A DNA stretch of 64,000 nt from Pseudomonas sp. Irchel 3H7 (lineage in GTDB: Bacteria > Pseudomonadota > Gammaproteobacteria > Pseudomonadales > Pseudomonadaceae), in the NCBI RefSeq assembly GCF_900187605.1, contig NZ_FYEA01000006.1, positions 1 to 64,000 of the forward strand, in the 5' to 3' direction. Both the position numbers and the translations under genes were made by a program. Below, piece after piece: positions 1-9,250 of this stretch. The first letter of the stretch is position 1, and each line of letters begins with the position of its first letter. The notes under the pieces were generated by a model, which saw nothing but the letters and a program-made list of their open reading frames with translations, was not told where the DNA came from and did no database searches.

Positions 1-170
1 ACGCAGCGATGTCGGCTAGCCGTACGAAAGCCTGGAAAGGGTTTTACGAAGCCCAAAGAGCACGGGGTTTCAGCACCACGCAGGCGTTGGTGATGCTGGC
101 TCGCAAACTTGCTCGGGTGGTATTCGCCTTGCTGAAAAGGCAAAGCGAATATCAGACAAAAGTCAGTTGA
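1..170 (+). CDS. Transposase C-terminal fragment, IS110-like (cut by window edge)
   Basis: An open frame enters from the left edge (first full codon at base 3) and stops at 168-170. About 55 residues are visible, including SASRTKAWKGFYEAQ and ALVMLARKLARVVFALLK, which resemble the C-terminal end of IS110/IS1111-family transposases, which use a DEDD/RuvC-like plus serine-type mechanism. The catalytic part lies outside the window, so I cannot say whether the element is intact. No inverted repeat is seen in 171-217, as expected for IS110 elements, which lack long terminal repeats. The family call rests on this tail only. Confidence 0.6.
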   Translation, partial: AAMSASRTKAWKGFYEAQRARGFSTTQALVMLARKLARVVFALLKRQSEYQTKVS

Positions 171-217
171 GGGCTTCCCCTCAACCATAGAATCTCCCAC
201 ATTGGACGGTGGTGTTT

Positions 218-1267
218 TCAGGGGCGCGGCAGGCGAATGATGGCGGTAAGGCCGCCGCCCGGGGTTTCTTCGAGATTGAGCTGCCCACCCAAACGCTGCG
301 CCGCCTCGCGGGCAATGGTCATGCCCAGCCCCACACCGCCGGAGTTACGATTGCGCGAACCTTCCAGCCGATAAAACGGCTCGAACACCGCTTCACGTTT
401 GTCCTCGGCAATCCCCGGGCCATGGTCGATCACGTGGATCAGCAGTTGCTCGCGTTGATCTTGTAACTCGATGCGCGCCTGGCCGGCATAACGCAGGGCG
501 TTGTCCATGAGGTTGTTGATGCACGAACGCAGCGCCATCGGCTGCACCGGCAACGGCGCGCAGTGGCCGCTGACCTGCACGTCGGCGCCCTGGTCCTGAG
601 CGTTTTCGCACAGCGATTCGACCAGCGCCTGCACATCCATCAACTGCAAGGCTTCGCTGGTGCGCTGTTCGTGCAGGTAGGTGAGGGTGGCGTCGAGCAT
701 GCCGATCATGTCGTCCAGGTCCTGACGCATCTGGCCTTGCAGCTTTTCATCGCTGATGTTTTCCAGGCGCAGTTTCAGGCGTGACAGCGGTGTGCGCAGA
801 TCGTGGGACACGGCGCCGAGCATTCGTGCGCGCTGCTGCACCTGTTCGCGAATGCGCCGCTGCATCAGGTTGAAGGTGTAGGCGGCTTGTCGTGCTTCCC
901 GTGGGCCGGACTCGTCGAGTGGCGGGCTGTCGAGGTCTTCGCTGAGGCGTTCGGCGGCGTCGCTCAGGCGCTGGATCGGGCGACTGAGCAGTTTGGCGCC
1001 GTACCAGGCCGCGATCATCAGCGTGATGAACTGAAAGGTCAGTGGCACCACCGGGCCACCGAACCACGGACGCGGTGGCCGTGGCGGGTAGCGCGGGTCT
1101 TGCGCCATTGCTTGGCCATTGGCGCCCTGGGAGAACTCCGGAGGCGGCGGAGGCGGGGGCGGGCCGTAGAGACGGAACCAGGTGAAAGCCAGCAGGTGCG
1201 CGAGGACGATCGCCACGAACAGCACGCCAAACAGGCGCCCGAACAGCGTGTCGAAGCGCGCCCGCAT
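218..1267 (-). CDS. Sensor histidine kinase, EnvZ-like class
   Basis: This 349-residue inner-membrane kinase should autophosphorylate and pass phosphate to the response regulator encoded just upstream. Membrane segments lie at about residues 11-31 and 74-94, enclosing a short periplasmic loop with a run of eight prolines at 36-43. A HAMP-like linker (about 95-145), an H-box (GAVSHDLRTPLSRL, His155), an N-box (NNLMDNALRY, about 251-260), and the G boxes DHGPGIAED and GGVGLGMTIA follow in normal order. The start codon overlaps the regulator stop (TGATG), indicating translational coupling. The signal is unknown; the tiny proline-rich sensor loop suggests sensing in or near the membrane. Confidence 0.9.
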   Translation of the reverse strand: MRARFDTLFGRLFGVLFVAIVLAHLLAFTWFRLYGPPPPPPPPEFSQGANGQAMAQDPRYPPRPPRPWFGGPVVPLTFQFITLMIAAWYGAKLLSRPIQRLSDAAERLSEDLDSPPLDESGPREARQAAYTFNLMQRRIREQVQQRARMLGAVSHDLRTPLSRLKLRLENISDEKLQGQMRQDLDDMIGMLDATLTYLHEQRTSEALQLMDVQALVESLCENAQDQGADVQVSGHCAPLPVQPMALRSCINNLMDNALRYAGQARIELQDQREQLLIHVIDHGPGIAEDKREAVFEPFYRLEGSRNRNSGGVGLGMTIAREAAQRLGGQLNLEETPGGGLTAIIRLPRP

Positions 1268-2028
1268 CAGCCGATGTCTCGCGCGTCGAACAGGTAACCC
1301 TCACCGCGCACGGTTTTGATCAACTGTGGGGCTTTCGGGTCATCGCCGAGTTTCTGCCGCAGGCGCGAGACCAGCAAATCAATGCTGCGGTCGAAGGCTT
1401 CGATCGAGCGACCCCGGGCTGCGTCGAGCAATTGCTCGCGGCTGAGCACCCGGCGCGGACGTTCGATAAACACCCACAGCAGGCGGAATTCGGCGTTGGA
1501 CAGCGGCACCACCAGACCATCGTCGGCGATCAATTGGCGCAGGACGCTGTTCAGGCGCCAGTTGTCGAAACGAATGTTGGCGCGTTGTTCGGTGCGGTCG
1601 TCACGCACCCGGCGCAGAATGGTCTGGATGCGCGCGACGAGTTCGCGCGGTTCGAACGGTTTGGCCATGTAGTCGTCGGCGCCCAGTTCCAGGCCGATGA
1701 TGCGGTCGGTCGGTTCGCAGCGAGCGGTGAGCATCAGGATCGGGATGTCCGATTCAGCGCGCAGCCAGCGGCACAGCGACAAGCCGTCTTCGCCGGGCAG
1801 CATCAGGTCCAGCACGACGACATCGAAATGCTCGGCCAGCAGCGCCTGACGCATCGCCGCACCGTCGGTGACGCCGCTGGCGTGGATGTTGAAGCGGGCG
1901 AGGTAATCGATCATCAGCTCGCGAATCGGCACGTCATCGTCGACGATCAGCGCGCGAATGCTCCAGCGCTTGTCGTCTTTAGGCTCATCCGTCGCGGTCA
2001 TTTGGGTGTTGTGCATGAGGCTGTTCAT
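1267..2028 (-). CDS. OmpR-family response regulator
   Basis: This cytoplasmic DNA-binding regulator of about 253 residues is the partner of the overlapping downstream kinase. The receiver domain (about 25-140) has the acidic cluster VDDD, phospho-acceptor Asp74 in VVLDLMLPGEDG and the conserved Lys in GADDYMAKPFEPREL. The C-terminal winged helix ends with DRSIDLLVSRLRQKL and VRGEGYLF, typical of OmpR/PhoB proteins. The frame extends to a TTG at 2052; I prefer ATG 2028 (MNSLMHNTQM), and ATG 2001 (MTATDEPK) is also possible because no strong ribosome site decides. Target genes are not evident. Confidence 0.9.
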   Translation of the reverse strand: MNSLMHNTQMTATDEPKDDKRWSIRALIVDDDVPIRELMIDYLARFNIHASGVTDGAAMRQALLAEHFDVVVLDLMLPGEDGLSLCRWLRAESDIPILMLTARCEPTDRIIGLELGADDYMAKPFEPRELVARIQTILRRVRDDRTEQRANIRFDNWRLNSVLRQLIADDGLVVPLSNAEFRLLWVFIERPRRVLSREQLLDAARGRSIEAFDRSIDLLVSRLRQKLGDDPKAPQLIKTVRGEGYLFDARDIG

Positions 2029-2312
2029 CTGCCAGTAGGCCGCCAACCACAAAAGATGGGCTGCGAGGTGGTGGTTTCAGCATAGGCGTCCAGCCGCGAG
2101 GCGGGAAGTGCTGATGTAAGGACGTGTTGCGGCTGGCGAGGCTAGCGCGGATGCTTGTTGCTGGCGTGTCGGCTGTGTATCGGAGTCGACACAATAGCAG
2201 CGAGCGCTATGCTGATCACGGTTGGTGCGACGATTTACCGATCATCGGGTGCCGCGCCGCTGCCGGTTCCGCTACAATGCGCGCCGATTTCGACCTGCCT
2301 GAGAGCCCATTC

Positions 2313-3011
2313 ATGTCCGCCTGCCAGACTCCTATCATCGTCGCCCTGGATTTCCCTACCCGTGACGCCGCACTGAAGCTGGCCGACCAGTTGGACCCGA
2401 AACTGTGCCGGGTCAAAGTGGGCAAGGAACTGTTCACCAGTTGCGCCGCCGAAATTGTCGGCACCCTGCGTGACAAGGGTTTTGAAGTATTCCTCGACCT
2501 GAAATTCCATGACATTCCCAACACCACCGCGATGGCCGTGAAAGCCGCCGCCGAGATGGGCGTGTGGATGGTCAACGTGCATTGCTCCGGTGGTATGCGC
2601 ATGATGGCCGCTTGCCGTGAAGAGCTGGACAAGCGCAGCGGCCCGCAGCCGTTGCTGATCGGCGTGACCGTGCTGACCAGCATGGAGCGTGAAGACCTGG
2701 CCGGTATCGGTCTGGATATCGAACCGCAGGAACAAGTGCTGCGTCTGGCTGCACTGGCCGAGAAGGCTGGCATGGACGGTCTGGTGTGCTCGGCGCTGGA
2801 AGCCACGGCACTGAAAACCGCGCATCCGTCGCTGCAACTGGTGACCCCGGGGATTCGTCCGGCGGGCAGCGCGCAGGACGATCAGCGCCGCATTCTGACC
2901 CCGCGTCAGGCGCTGGATGCCGGTTCCGATTATCTGGTGATTGGCCGTCCGATCAGCCAGGCGGCGGATCCGGCCAAGGCGTTGGCTTCGGTTGTAGCCG
3001 AAATCGCCTGA
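2313..3011 (+). CDS. pyrF: Orotidine 5'-phosphate decarboxylase
   Basis: PyrF carries out the last step of de novo UMP synthesis, decarboxylating OMP in the cytoplasm. The 232-residue protein matches the usual bacterial length. The catalytic signature is [12 protein letters not shown], with Asp62, Lys64 and Asp67 forming the charged network. Phosphate-binding sequences TPGIRP and YLVIGRPI follow in the C-terminal half. The frame is open further upstream, but ATG 2313 gives the family N terminus ([14 protein letters not shown]). It is a single gene, divergent from the two-component system and followed by a REP palindrome. Confidence 0.97.
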   Translation: MSACQTPIIVALDFPTRDAALKLADQLDPKLCRVKVGKELFTSCAAEIVGTLRDKGFEVFLDLKFHDIPNTTAMAVKAAAEMGVWMVNVHCSGGMRMMAACREELDKRSGPQPLLIGVTVLTSMEREDLAGIGLDIEPQEQVLRLAALAEKAGMDGLVCSALEATALKTAHPSLQLVTPGIRPAGSAQDDQRRILTPRQALDAGSDYLVIGRPISQAADPAKALASVVAEIA

Positions 3012-3030
3012 TCAGACACCGCGAAACCCT

Positions 3031-3118
3031 GTAGGAGTTAGCCTGCTCGCGATAGCGGTGTGTCAAACAACGTTAATGTTGACTGACACACCGCTATCGC
3101 GAGCAGGCTCACTCCTAC
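3031..3118. repeat. REP palindrome (REPIN-type inverted pair)
   Basis: Two long arms, starting GTAGGAGTTAGCCTGCTCGC and ending GCGAGCAGGCTCACTCCTAC, face each other around a short centre. This is the paired REP arrangement common in fluorescens-group pseudomonads. It lies between the convergent ends of pyrF and the oxidoreductase gene and could fold into a strong cruciform or mRNA hairpin acting as a 3' stabiliser or terminator. Confidence 0.9.
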
Positions 3119-3136
3119 CTTTGTTTTGTGGTGGGC

Positions 3137-4141
3137 TTAAACCTTCAACACCAACTTGCCGAAGTTCTCGCCGCTGAACAATTTCATCAGCGTCTCCGGG
3201 AACGTCTCCAGGCCTTCGACGATATCTTCCTTGCTCTTGAGCTGCCCCTTGGCCATCCAGCCGGCCATTTCCTGCGCGGCGCTGGCGTATTGCGCGGCAT
3301 AGTCCATCACCACAAAACCTTCCATCCGCGCGCGATTGACCAGCAGCGACAGGTAGTTGGCCGGGCCTTTGACCGCTTCCTTGTTGTTGTACTGGCTGAT
3401 CGCGCCGCAGATCACCACGCGCGCTTTCATGTTAAGCCGACTCAACACCGCATCGAGGATGTCGCCGCCAACGTTGTCGAAATAGACGTCGACGCCTTTC
3501 GGGCATTCGCGTTTAAGCCCGGCTACAACGTCTTCGGACTTGTAGTCGATGGCGCCGTCGAAGCCCAGTTCATCAATGAGGAATTTGCACTTGTCGGCAC
3601 CGCCGGCAATGCCAACCACACGGCAACCTTTGATCTTGGCGATCTGCCCGGCAATGCTGCCCACTGCGCCCGCCGCACCGGACAGCACAACGGTGTCGCC
3701 GGCCTTCGGTGCACCGACATCCAGCAGGGCGAAATAGGCGGTCATGCCAGTCATGCCCAGTGCCGACAGATACACCGGCAGCGCTGCCAGTTTCGGATCG
3801 ACTTTGTAGAAACCTCTTGGCTCACCGAGGAAATAATCCTGCACGCCAATGGCGCCGTTGACGTAGTCCCCGACGGTAAAGCCCGGATTGTTCGAAGCAA
3901 CGACTTTGCCTACACCCAACGCGCGCATGACTTCGCCGATACCGACCGGCGGGATGTAGGACTTGCCTTCGTTCATCCAGCCACGCATGGCCGGGTCGAG
4001 GGACAGGTATTCGTTCTTGACCAGAATCTGCCCCGCCGCCGGTTCACCCACCGGGACTTCCTGATAGGTGAAGGTCTCGCGGGTTGCCGCGCCCACCGGG
4101 CGTTTGGCGAGCAGGAACTGGCGATTGGTCTGGTTGGTCAT
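3137..4141 (-). CDS. NADP-dependent oxidoreductase, zinc-free MDR family (CurA/YncB-like)
   Basis: This 334-residue cytoplasmic enzyme belongs to the medium-chain dehydrogenase/reductase superfamily and probably reduces the C=C bond of an enone with NADPH. The N-terminal GroES-like part contains VKNEYLSLDPAMRGWM, typical of the leukotriene B4 dehydrogenase/curcumin reductase group, and no zinc-binding cysteine cluster is present. The nucleotide-binding motif VVLSGAAGAVGSIAGQIAK is a standard Rossmann loop. ATG 4141 (MTNQTNRQ) is preferred to the in-frame GTG at 4150. It is divergent from the SDR gene. The natural substrate cannot be read from sequence. Confidence 0.85.
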   Translation of the reverse strand: MTNQTNRQFLLAKRPVGAATRETFTYQEVPVGEPAAGQILVKNEYLSLDPAMRGWMNEGKSYIPPVGIGEVMRALGVGKVVASNNPGFTVGDYVNGAIGVQDYFLGEPRGFYKVDPKLAALPVYLSALGMTGMTAYFALLDVGAPKAGDTVVLSGAAGAVGSIAGQIAKIKGCRVVGIAGGADKCKFLIDELGFDGAIDYKSEDVVAGLKRECPKGVDVYFDNVGGDILDAVLSRLNMKARVVICGAISQYNNKEAVKGPANYLSLLVNRARMEGFVVMDYAAQYASAAQEMAGWMAKGQLKSKEDIVEGLETFPETLMKLFSGENFGKLVLKV

Positions 4142-4378
4142 GACAGGCACTCGAACGGAATGAAGCTTTGTTGATAGACCTTCGCCGGCATTGGCGCAAG
4201 GTTGGCTGATGCGGCGAATGCACGCCGATCCAGTGCAGTGATGATCACCGGGTTGGTTTTATCACTGCAACGCATGGGCACATAAACAGCCATTGGATAG
4301 TGCTGACGCTCGGCAGACCTCAATGGCTATGCTGCCATTCCACACATCCCCTGCATCCATCCCTTCGAGGACATAACA

Positions 4379-5140
4379 ATGAGCATGACGTTTTCCGGTC
4401 AGGTTGCCGTAGTCACCGGCGCCGCCAACGGCATCGGCCGTGCAACCGCGCAGGCGTTCGCTGCCGAAGGCCTGAAAGTGGTGGTCGCCGACCTGGACGC
4501 GGCAGGGGGCGAGGGCACCGTTGCGCTGATTCGTACCGCTGGCGGCGAAGCGACCTTCGTGCGTTGCAACGTGACCGTCGAAAGCGAAGTGAAGAATTTG
4601 ATGGACGAGGTGATCAATACCTACGGTCGTCTGGACTACGCCTTCAATAATGCCGGTATCGAAATCGAAAAAGGCAAACTCGCTGAAGGCTCGATGGATG
4701 AGTTCGACGCAATCATGGGCGTCAACGTCAAAGGCGTCTGGCTGTGCATGAAGTATCAACTGCCATTGTTGCTGGCGCAGGGCGGCGGGGCGATCGTCAA
4801 TACTGCCTCGGTGGCGGGACTGGGCGCGGCGCCGAAGATGAGCATCTACGCGGCGTCCAAGCATGCGGTGATTGGCTTGACCAAATCGGCAGCCATTGAG
4901 TACGCGAAAAAGAAAATCCGCGTCAACGCTGTGTGTCCGGCGGTGATCGATACCGACATGTTTCGCCGCGCTTATGAGGCTGATCCGAAGAAGGGCGAAT
5001 TCGCCAACGCGATGCACCCGGTCGGTCGCATCGGCAAGGTCGAGGAAATTGCCAGCGCTGTGTTGTACCTGTGCAGCGACGGTGCCGCCTTCACCACGGG
5101 CCACTCTCTGGCAGTGGATGGCGGCGTCACCGCTTTCTGA
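4379..5140 (+). CDS. SDR-family oxidoreductase
   Basis: A classical short-chain dehydrogenase of 253 residues. The cofactor motif TGAANGIG sits at 13-20, NNAG at 90-93, a catalytic Ser in NTASVAG near 144, and the active-site pair Tyr157/Lys161 in YAASK. The acidic residue in VVVADLD after the second strand favours NAD(H). The start ATGAGCATG lies after AGGACATAACA. The C-terminal sequence TTGHSLAVDGGVTAF is typical of the family. A terminator follows immediately, so it is transcribed alone or from the shared divergent region. The substrate is unknown. Confidence 0.88.
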   Translation: MSMTFSGQVAVVTGAANGIGRATAQAFAAEGLKVVVADLDAAGGEGTVALIRTAGGEATFVRCNVTVESEVKNLMDEVINTYGRLDYAFNNAGIEIEKGKLAEGSMDEFDAIMGVNVKGVWLCMKYQLPLLLAQGGGAIVNTASVAGLGAAPKMSIYAASKHAVIGLTKSAAIEYAKKKIRVNAVCPAVIDTDMFRRAYEADPKKGEFANAMHPVGRIGKVEEIASAVLYLCSDGAAFTTGHSLAVDGGVTAF

Positions 5141-5151
5141 ATAAAGCGCCA

Positions 5152-5186
5152 GAAAAAACAGCCCGCATTCATTGCGGGCTTTTTTG
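5152..5186. terminator. Intrinsic terminator after the SDR gene
   Basis: An 8-bp stem (AGCCCGCA/TGCGGGCT) with a short ATTCAT loop is followed by five to six T residues and preceded by an A run, so it could work in both directions. Confidence 0.9.
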
Positions 5187-5331
5187 TGGGTCACGGTCAG
5201 TTCCGTGAAGTCCCTTAAACAATGTGTATCAAACGGTTAGAACGGTCGCTTTTGGCGGCGTTGTCGCACAGCCTGTCCGGCGCGGCTGTGATTTACTGCC
5301 GCCAGCAAAACGGACAGGAGTTTGCTTGCTC

Positions 5332-6732
5332 ATGGAATTGAGAATTGATCGACAGGCAATGGTGCCGGTCGTGCAGCAGATTGTTGACGGACTGACCGAG
5401 TGGATCCTGCAAAATGGCGTACCGCCGGCCACTCGTTTGCCCTCCGTGAGGCAAATCGCCCGGGGTAATCTGCTCAGCCAGTCGTGTGTGGTCGAGGCCT
5501 GTGAGCGTCTGGTATCGCAGGGCGTTCTAAGCACCTGCCAAGGCACCGGATTCATCGTCGCCGCCTCGCCGTCGACACTGGGCGCAGAGGATGAACTGGC
5601 GCTGTTCGGGGGGCGGTATGCCTGGTGCGATGCAGTGTGCGAGACGGCCGGTGGCTTGAAGCTGGGTGCTGGTGGTCTGCCGCAAAGCTGGCGCGAGCCT
5701 GACGACCTCAGCTATGCGCTGCGCGAGGTGGCGCGCACCGATATGGCCAGTCTGTTCAACTACAGCACACCCTTTGGGCTTCCAGCGTTGCGCGAGCAGA
5801 TCGTCAAGCGCCTGAAGCTGCTCAATATCGAGGCCCGCAGTGCGCAGTTGCTGAGTACCTGCGGTGCCAGCCATGCGCTGGATCTGATCGTGCGTACCTT
5901 GTTCAAGTCAGGAGACTGCGTGGTGGTCGAAACGCCCGGTTACGCGCCGCTGTTTGATCTGCTGCGTCTGCATGGCGTGCACATGCTTGAGGTGCGTCGT
6001 ACCCCGAACGGGCCGGATATCGAAGCGCTCGAGGCTGTGCTGCAACAGTTTCGCCCCGGCGCATTGTTCATCAACAGCCATCATCACAACCCTACCGGTA
6101 CTTGCCTGTCGCCGAGCGTTGCGCAACGCATCCTGCAACTGAGCAAGACCTACGATCTGCGCGTGATTGAAGACGACGTCTATGCGGACTTGCACACGGA
6201 CAACGGCACACGACTGGCGGCGCAGGACCATGAGGGGCGCGTCATTTACGTGGGCAGCTTTTCCAAGACACTGAGCAGCTCGTTGCGGGTCGGGTTCGTC
6301 TTCGCCGACAGCGAAATCGTCAGGCGGCTGGCGCAGGTCAAGATGATCAGTGGTTTGGGGGGGTCGAGGTTTTCCGAAGCGGTGCTGGCCAGTCTGATGG
6401 TCAGTGGCGCTTACCGCAAACTGGTGCAGCGTCAGCGTCAACGTTTGAATGCCGATCGCGCCGCCGCGCTGCAGGCGCTGGAGGACGCTGATTGGGAGGT
6501 GTTCGGCAAACCTGCGGGTGGGCTTTTCATTTGGGCGCGCTCGCGCATGACCGATCAGGTTCGAGTGCGTCGTCATGCTCAACGCTGCGGCGTGCTGCTG
6601 TCAGCGCCTGACGCGTTCAGTCCCAGTGGTGAGTCGGGCGACTGGCTGCGCATCAACGTTACCTATGCATGCGATCCACGCGCTCGGCAGTTTTTCCGCC
6701 ACACCGGTTCGGATCGACCTCAAGTGTTCTGA
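5332..6732 (+). CDS. MocR/PdxR-type regulator (GntR DNA-binding plus aminotransferase-like domain)
   Basis: This 466-residue protein combines an N-terminal GntR winged helix (about 1-75; [30 protein letters not shown]) with a fold-type I aminotransferase domain. In the latter, HHNPTGT (Asn253), DDVYAD (Asp282, Tyr284) and the PLP lysine Lys312 in [14 protein letters not shown] are all intact, so PLP binding is expected. MocR proteins are usually PLP-responsive transcription factors for amino-acid or vitamin B6 genes. ATG 5332 follows GGACAGGAG. No target gene sits divergently next to it, which is unusual for the family. Confidence 0.88.
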   Translation: MELRIDRQAMVPVVQQIVDGLTEWILQNGVPPATRLPSVRQIARGNLLSQSCVVEACERLVSQGVLSTCQGTGFIVAASPSTLGAEDELALFGGRYAWCDAVCETAGGLKLGAGGLPQSWREPDDLSYALREVARTDMASLFNYSTPFGLPALREQIVKRLKLLNIEARSAQLLSTCGASHALDLIVRTLFKSGDCVVVETPGYAPLFDLLRLHGVHMLEVRRTPNGPDIEALEAVLQQFRPGALFINSHHHNPTGTCLSPSVAQRILQLSKTYDLRVIEDDVYADLHTDNGTRLAAQDHEGRVIYVGSFSKTLSSSLRVGFVFADSEIVRRLAQVKMISGLGGSRFSEAVLASLMVSGAYRKLVQRQRQRLNADRAAALQALEDADWEVFGKPAGGLFIWARSRMTDQVRVRRHAQRCGVLLSAPDAFSPSGESGDWLRINVTYACDPRARQFFRHTGSDRPQVF

Positions 6733-6841
6733 AAACGACGCGGGCGTAGCTTTTTGCCATTATTCCGACGCCAGAGACTTGTGTCGGTGGATGGCCGTTG
6801 CGACTCTTCGCTCTACTGACAATGGCAGGGGACTACGCGCA

Positions 6842-8809
6842 ATGATTTCGGCCATGCAAGGACGTTTTGCCAACCTCGGTATGGCGAAAAAACTGGGTAT
6901 CGGGTTTGTGCTGGTTTTGCTCCTGACTGCGCTGGTGGCGGCCATTGGCGTCTGGTCCCTGCAAACCATCAGTCAGCGTTTCGACGGGCTGAAACAGATG
7001 TCCTCGCTCAACAGTGGCCTGCTCAACGTGCGCCTGCTCGAGCAGGAATACGCTTTGCGAGGCAATCCGAAGACCGCCGATGCGCTGCGTAAGGGCGTCG
7101 ACGAACTGGTCGTTCTGGCTGATCAGCTCAAGACGCAGTCGGCGGCGAATGTGCCGGTCATGAATGATGTGCAGCAGTCGCTGGGAGCCTATCGAAAGGC
7201 GTTCGATGAATTTGTGTCGTTGACTCAGGCCAAGGATCTGGCACTGGAAATGGCCAGTTGGTCGGTGTCCAGTGTGGCCAACAACCTCGACGTATTGCAG
7301 GCCGGGCTTGCCGACGACGGTGCATATACCTTGAAGGACACCGAGGGCAAGGACGGCGCGCAATTCATCGAGCAGGCCAGTCAGGTCAGTCAGGTCTCCC
7401 GGCTTATGCTGCAAGCGATGAACGAAGCGCGGATTCGTCTGGATCAAAGCCGCAAGGGCGATGCCGACGGTGCCGGCAAGGGCAATATCGAACAGGCCGC
7501 ACAGGCCCAGGCCCAGGCCGAAGAACTGAAAACCACGGTCAAGGACGAAGGCTATCTGACCGTGCTCAACGAAGTCTCCGGGCATATCGCCGGTTTCAAC
7601 GACAAGCTCGCCGAATACACCGGATTGCTCGCGCAGGAAAAAACCGTCTACGAGCAATTGCACCAGCGTGCCGACCAAGTGGTCGAGCGGGTCAACCAGG
7701 CGTATGTCGCTGAAGACGGTGCGATGCAGGCGGAACTGAAGAAAAATTCGCTGCTGATCATTGGTTCATCGGCGCTGGCGTTGTTGGTCGGCTTGTTCGC
7801 GGCGTGGCTGATCACCCGACTGATTGTCGCGCCATTGCGCAGCGTGATTCAGGTCGCGCAACAGATTGCCGCCGGCGACTTGAGTGCGACCGTGCAAGTG
7901 ACCCGACGTGACGAGATCGGCCAGTTGATGCTGGCGATGCAACAGATGGGCGCGGGGTTGAGTACGATTGTCAGCGGCTTGCAGGCTGGGATCGAACAAT
8001 TGGCCAGTTCGGCGCAATCGTTGTCGGCGGTCACCGAGCAGACCAACCTTGAGGTCAGCAGCCAGAAGGAAGAAACCGAGCAGGTCGCCACGGCGATGAA
8101 CCAGATGACCGCCACTGTGCATGACGTCGCGCGCAATGCCGAAGAGGCTGCGGTGGCCGCGCAAACGGCGGATGACAAGGTCGAGAGTGGTCAGCAAGTG
8201 GTGCGCCAGAGCATGGCGCGCATCGAGCAATTGGCTGATTCGGCGACGTCGGCCAGTTCCAGCATCGAAAGCCTGAGTGCGGAAATCCAGAATATCGGCA
8301 CGGTGCTGGAGGTGATCAAGAGTGTCGCCGAACAGACCAATCTATTGGCGTTGAATGCCGCGATCGAGGCGGCGCGGGCCGGGGAGCAGGGCAGGGGCTT
8401 TGCGGTGGTGGCCGATGAGGTGCGTGCTTTGGCTCGGCGCACGCAGCAATCGACCGAGGAAATCGAGCGACTGGTGAGTGCATTGCGCTCGGCGGCGCAT
8501 TCGTCGGTGCAGCAGATTCAGAGCAGCGGCGAGTTGGTGAAGCTGGCGGTGAGTGATGCCTTGCAGACCGAGAGTGCGCTGGGGAGTATTGCGGCGGCGG
8601 TGTCGTTGATTCAGCAGATGAATCAGCAGATTGCGGCGGCGGCCGAGGAGCAGAGTTCGGTGGCGGAGGAGATCAATCGCAGTGTGACGAGTATTCGTGC
8701 GAGTGCGGATCAGTCGTCGATCGCGATGCGCGGGAATGCGGCTTCGAGTGTTGAGCTGGCGCAGTTGGGGAGTGAGTTGCGCGGGATGGTTGGGCATTTT
8801 CGGCTTTGA
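6842..8809 (+). CDS. Methyl-accepting chemotaxis protein with long periplasmic sensor (HBM-like)
   Basis: A 655-residue chemoreceptor. Transmembrane helices are at about 18-38 and 300-325, leaving a helical periplasmic region of about 260 residues, the size of the helical bimodular (HBM) sensors known from P. putida McpS. A HAMP domain (about 326-378) and the signalling hairpin [20 protein letters not shown]...[17 protein letters not shown] (about 497-535) follow. No C-terminal CheR pentapeptide is present. ATG 6842 follows CAGGGGAC. The ligand is unknown. Codons in the last 100 residues end almost only in G or T, and the stop codon lies in a tandem octamer repeat. Confidence 0.9.
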   Translation: MISAMQGRFANLGMAKKLGIGFVLVLLLTALVAAIGVWSLQTISQRFDGLKQMSSLNSGLLNVRLLEQEYALRGNPKTADALRKGVDELVVLADQLKTQSAANVPVMNDVQQSLGAYRKAFDEFVSLTQAKDLALEMASWSVSSVANNLDVLQAGLADDGAYTLKDTEGKDGAQFIEQASQVSQVSRLMLQAMNEARIRLDQSRKGDADGAGKGNIEQAAQAQAQAEELKTTVKDEGYLTVLNEVSGHIAGFNDKLAEYTGLLAQEKTVYEQLHQRADQVVERVNQAYVAEDGAMQAELKKNSLLIIGSSALALLVGLFAAWLITRLIVAPLRSVIQVAQQIAAGDLSATVQVTRRDEIGQLMLAMQQMGAGLSTIVSGLQAGIEQLASSAQSLSAVTEQTNLEVSSQKEETEQVATAMNQMTATVHDVARNAEEAAVAAQTADDKVESGQQVVRQSMARIEQLADSATSASSSIESLSAEIQNIGTVLEVIKSVAEQTNLLALNAAIEAARAGEQGRGFAVVADEVRALARRTQQSTEEIERLVSALRSAAHSSVQQIQSSGELVKLAVSDALQTESALGSIAAAVSLIQQMNQQIAAAAEEQSSVAEEINRSVTSIRASADQSSIAMRGNAASSVELAQLGSELRGMVGHFRL

Positions 8810-8847
8810 CGCTTTGACGCTTTGACGCTTTGACGCTTTGACGCTTT
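8805..8847. repeat. Tandem octamer repeat, unit TTTGACGC, about 5 copies
   Basis: TTTGACGC is repeated head-to-tail five times (8805-8844) with a partial sixth. The first copy contains the chemoreceptor stop codon TGA, so changes in copy number would alter only the 3' untranslated region. Short perfect tandem repeats of this kind often vary between isolates. Confidence 0.95.
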
Positions 8848-8884
8848 GGGCTTGGCGGCCTTTGGGCCGACCAGGCTCTTGGGG

Positions 8885-9250
8885 TTTTGGGGGGATATCC
8901 GTTGCTGCGGGTGTTGCTGATTAGGGTTCCGCCCTTACGGCGGGTCACTTTTGGCAAACGCCCCAAAAGTAACCAAAAGGTCTGCGCCCTGACGTTCGGC
9001 CCGCTCGCTGGGGCTCGGGGTTCCTTCGTTCCGGGATCGATCCGGGGGCATCGCCTACGGTTTGCTTCGCTGCACCTCCTCTCGATGTGTTCGACTTCGT
9101 CGAACGGTCGCTGCGCTCCCACCCCCGGATCAATCCCTCCACTCAGCCTGCCGACGGGCTTTAAGATCAAGAGCTGCAGCCGAGCTAACGCTCATCCTGT
9201 TGAGTGGTGAGAAGCGACGCGGTGCGAGGTGGGCGCTGTTTTGCTTTTCT
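8885..9250. repeat. Non-coding stretch resembling a dispersed pseudomonad intergenic element
   Basis: I see no convincing gene. The stretch starts with a block containing CACTTTTGG and CCAAAAGT as an inverted pair (about 8946-8970), followed by GGTTCCTTCGTTCCGGGATC-type sequence and a GC-rich tail. From memory this CACTTTTGG...CCAAAAGTAACCAAAAG block recurs in many Pseudomonas and other proteobacterial intergenic regions. Small open frames here have no ribosome sites or recognisable protein motifs. Confidence 0.55.

Noticed and set aside
1..217. Complete insertion sequence
   Set aside because: Only the transposase tail is visible and no terminal repeat or second copy is found in the window.
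2029..2052. TTG-started N-terminal extension of the response regulator
   Set aside because: No ribosome site, and the added residues precede the normal receiver start.
3128..4174. 348-codon frame opposite the MDR oxidoreductase
   Set aside because: The minus strand encodes a clear oxidoreductase with a Rossmann motif; the opposite frame has no family features.
4262..5194. 310-codon frame opposite the SDR
   Set aside because: Shadow of the SDR gene, running into its terminator.
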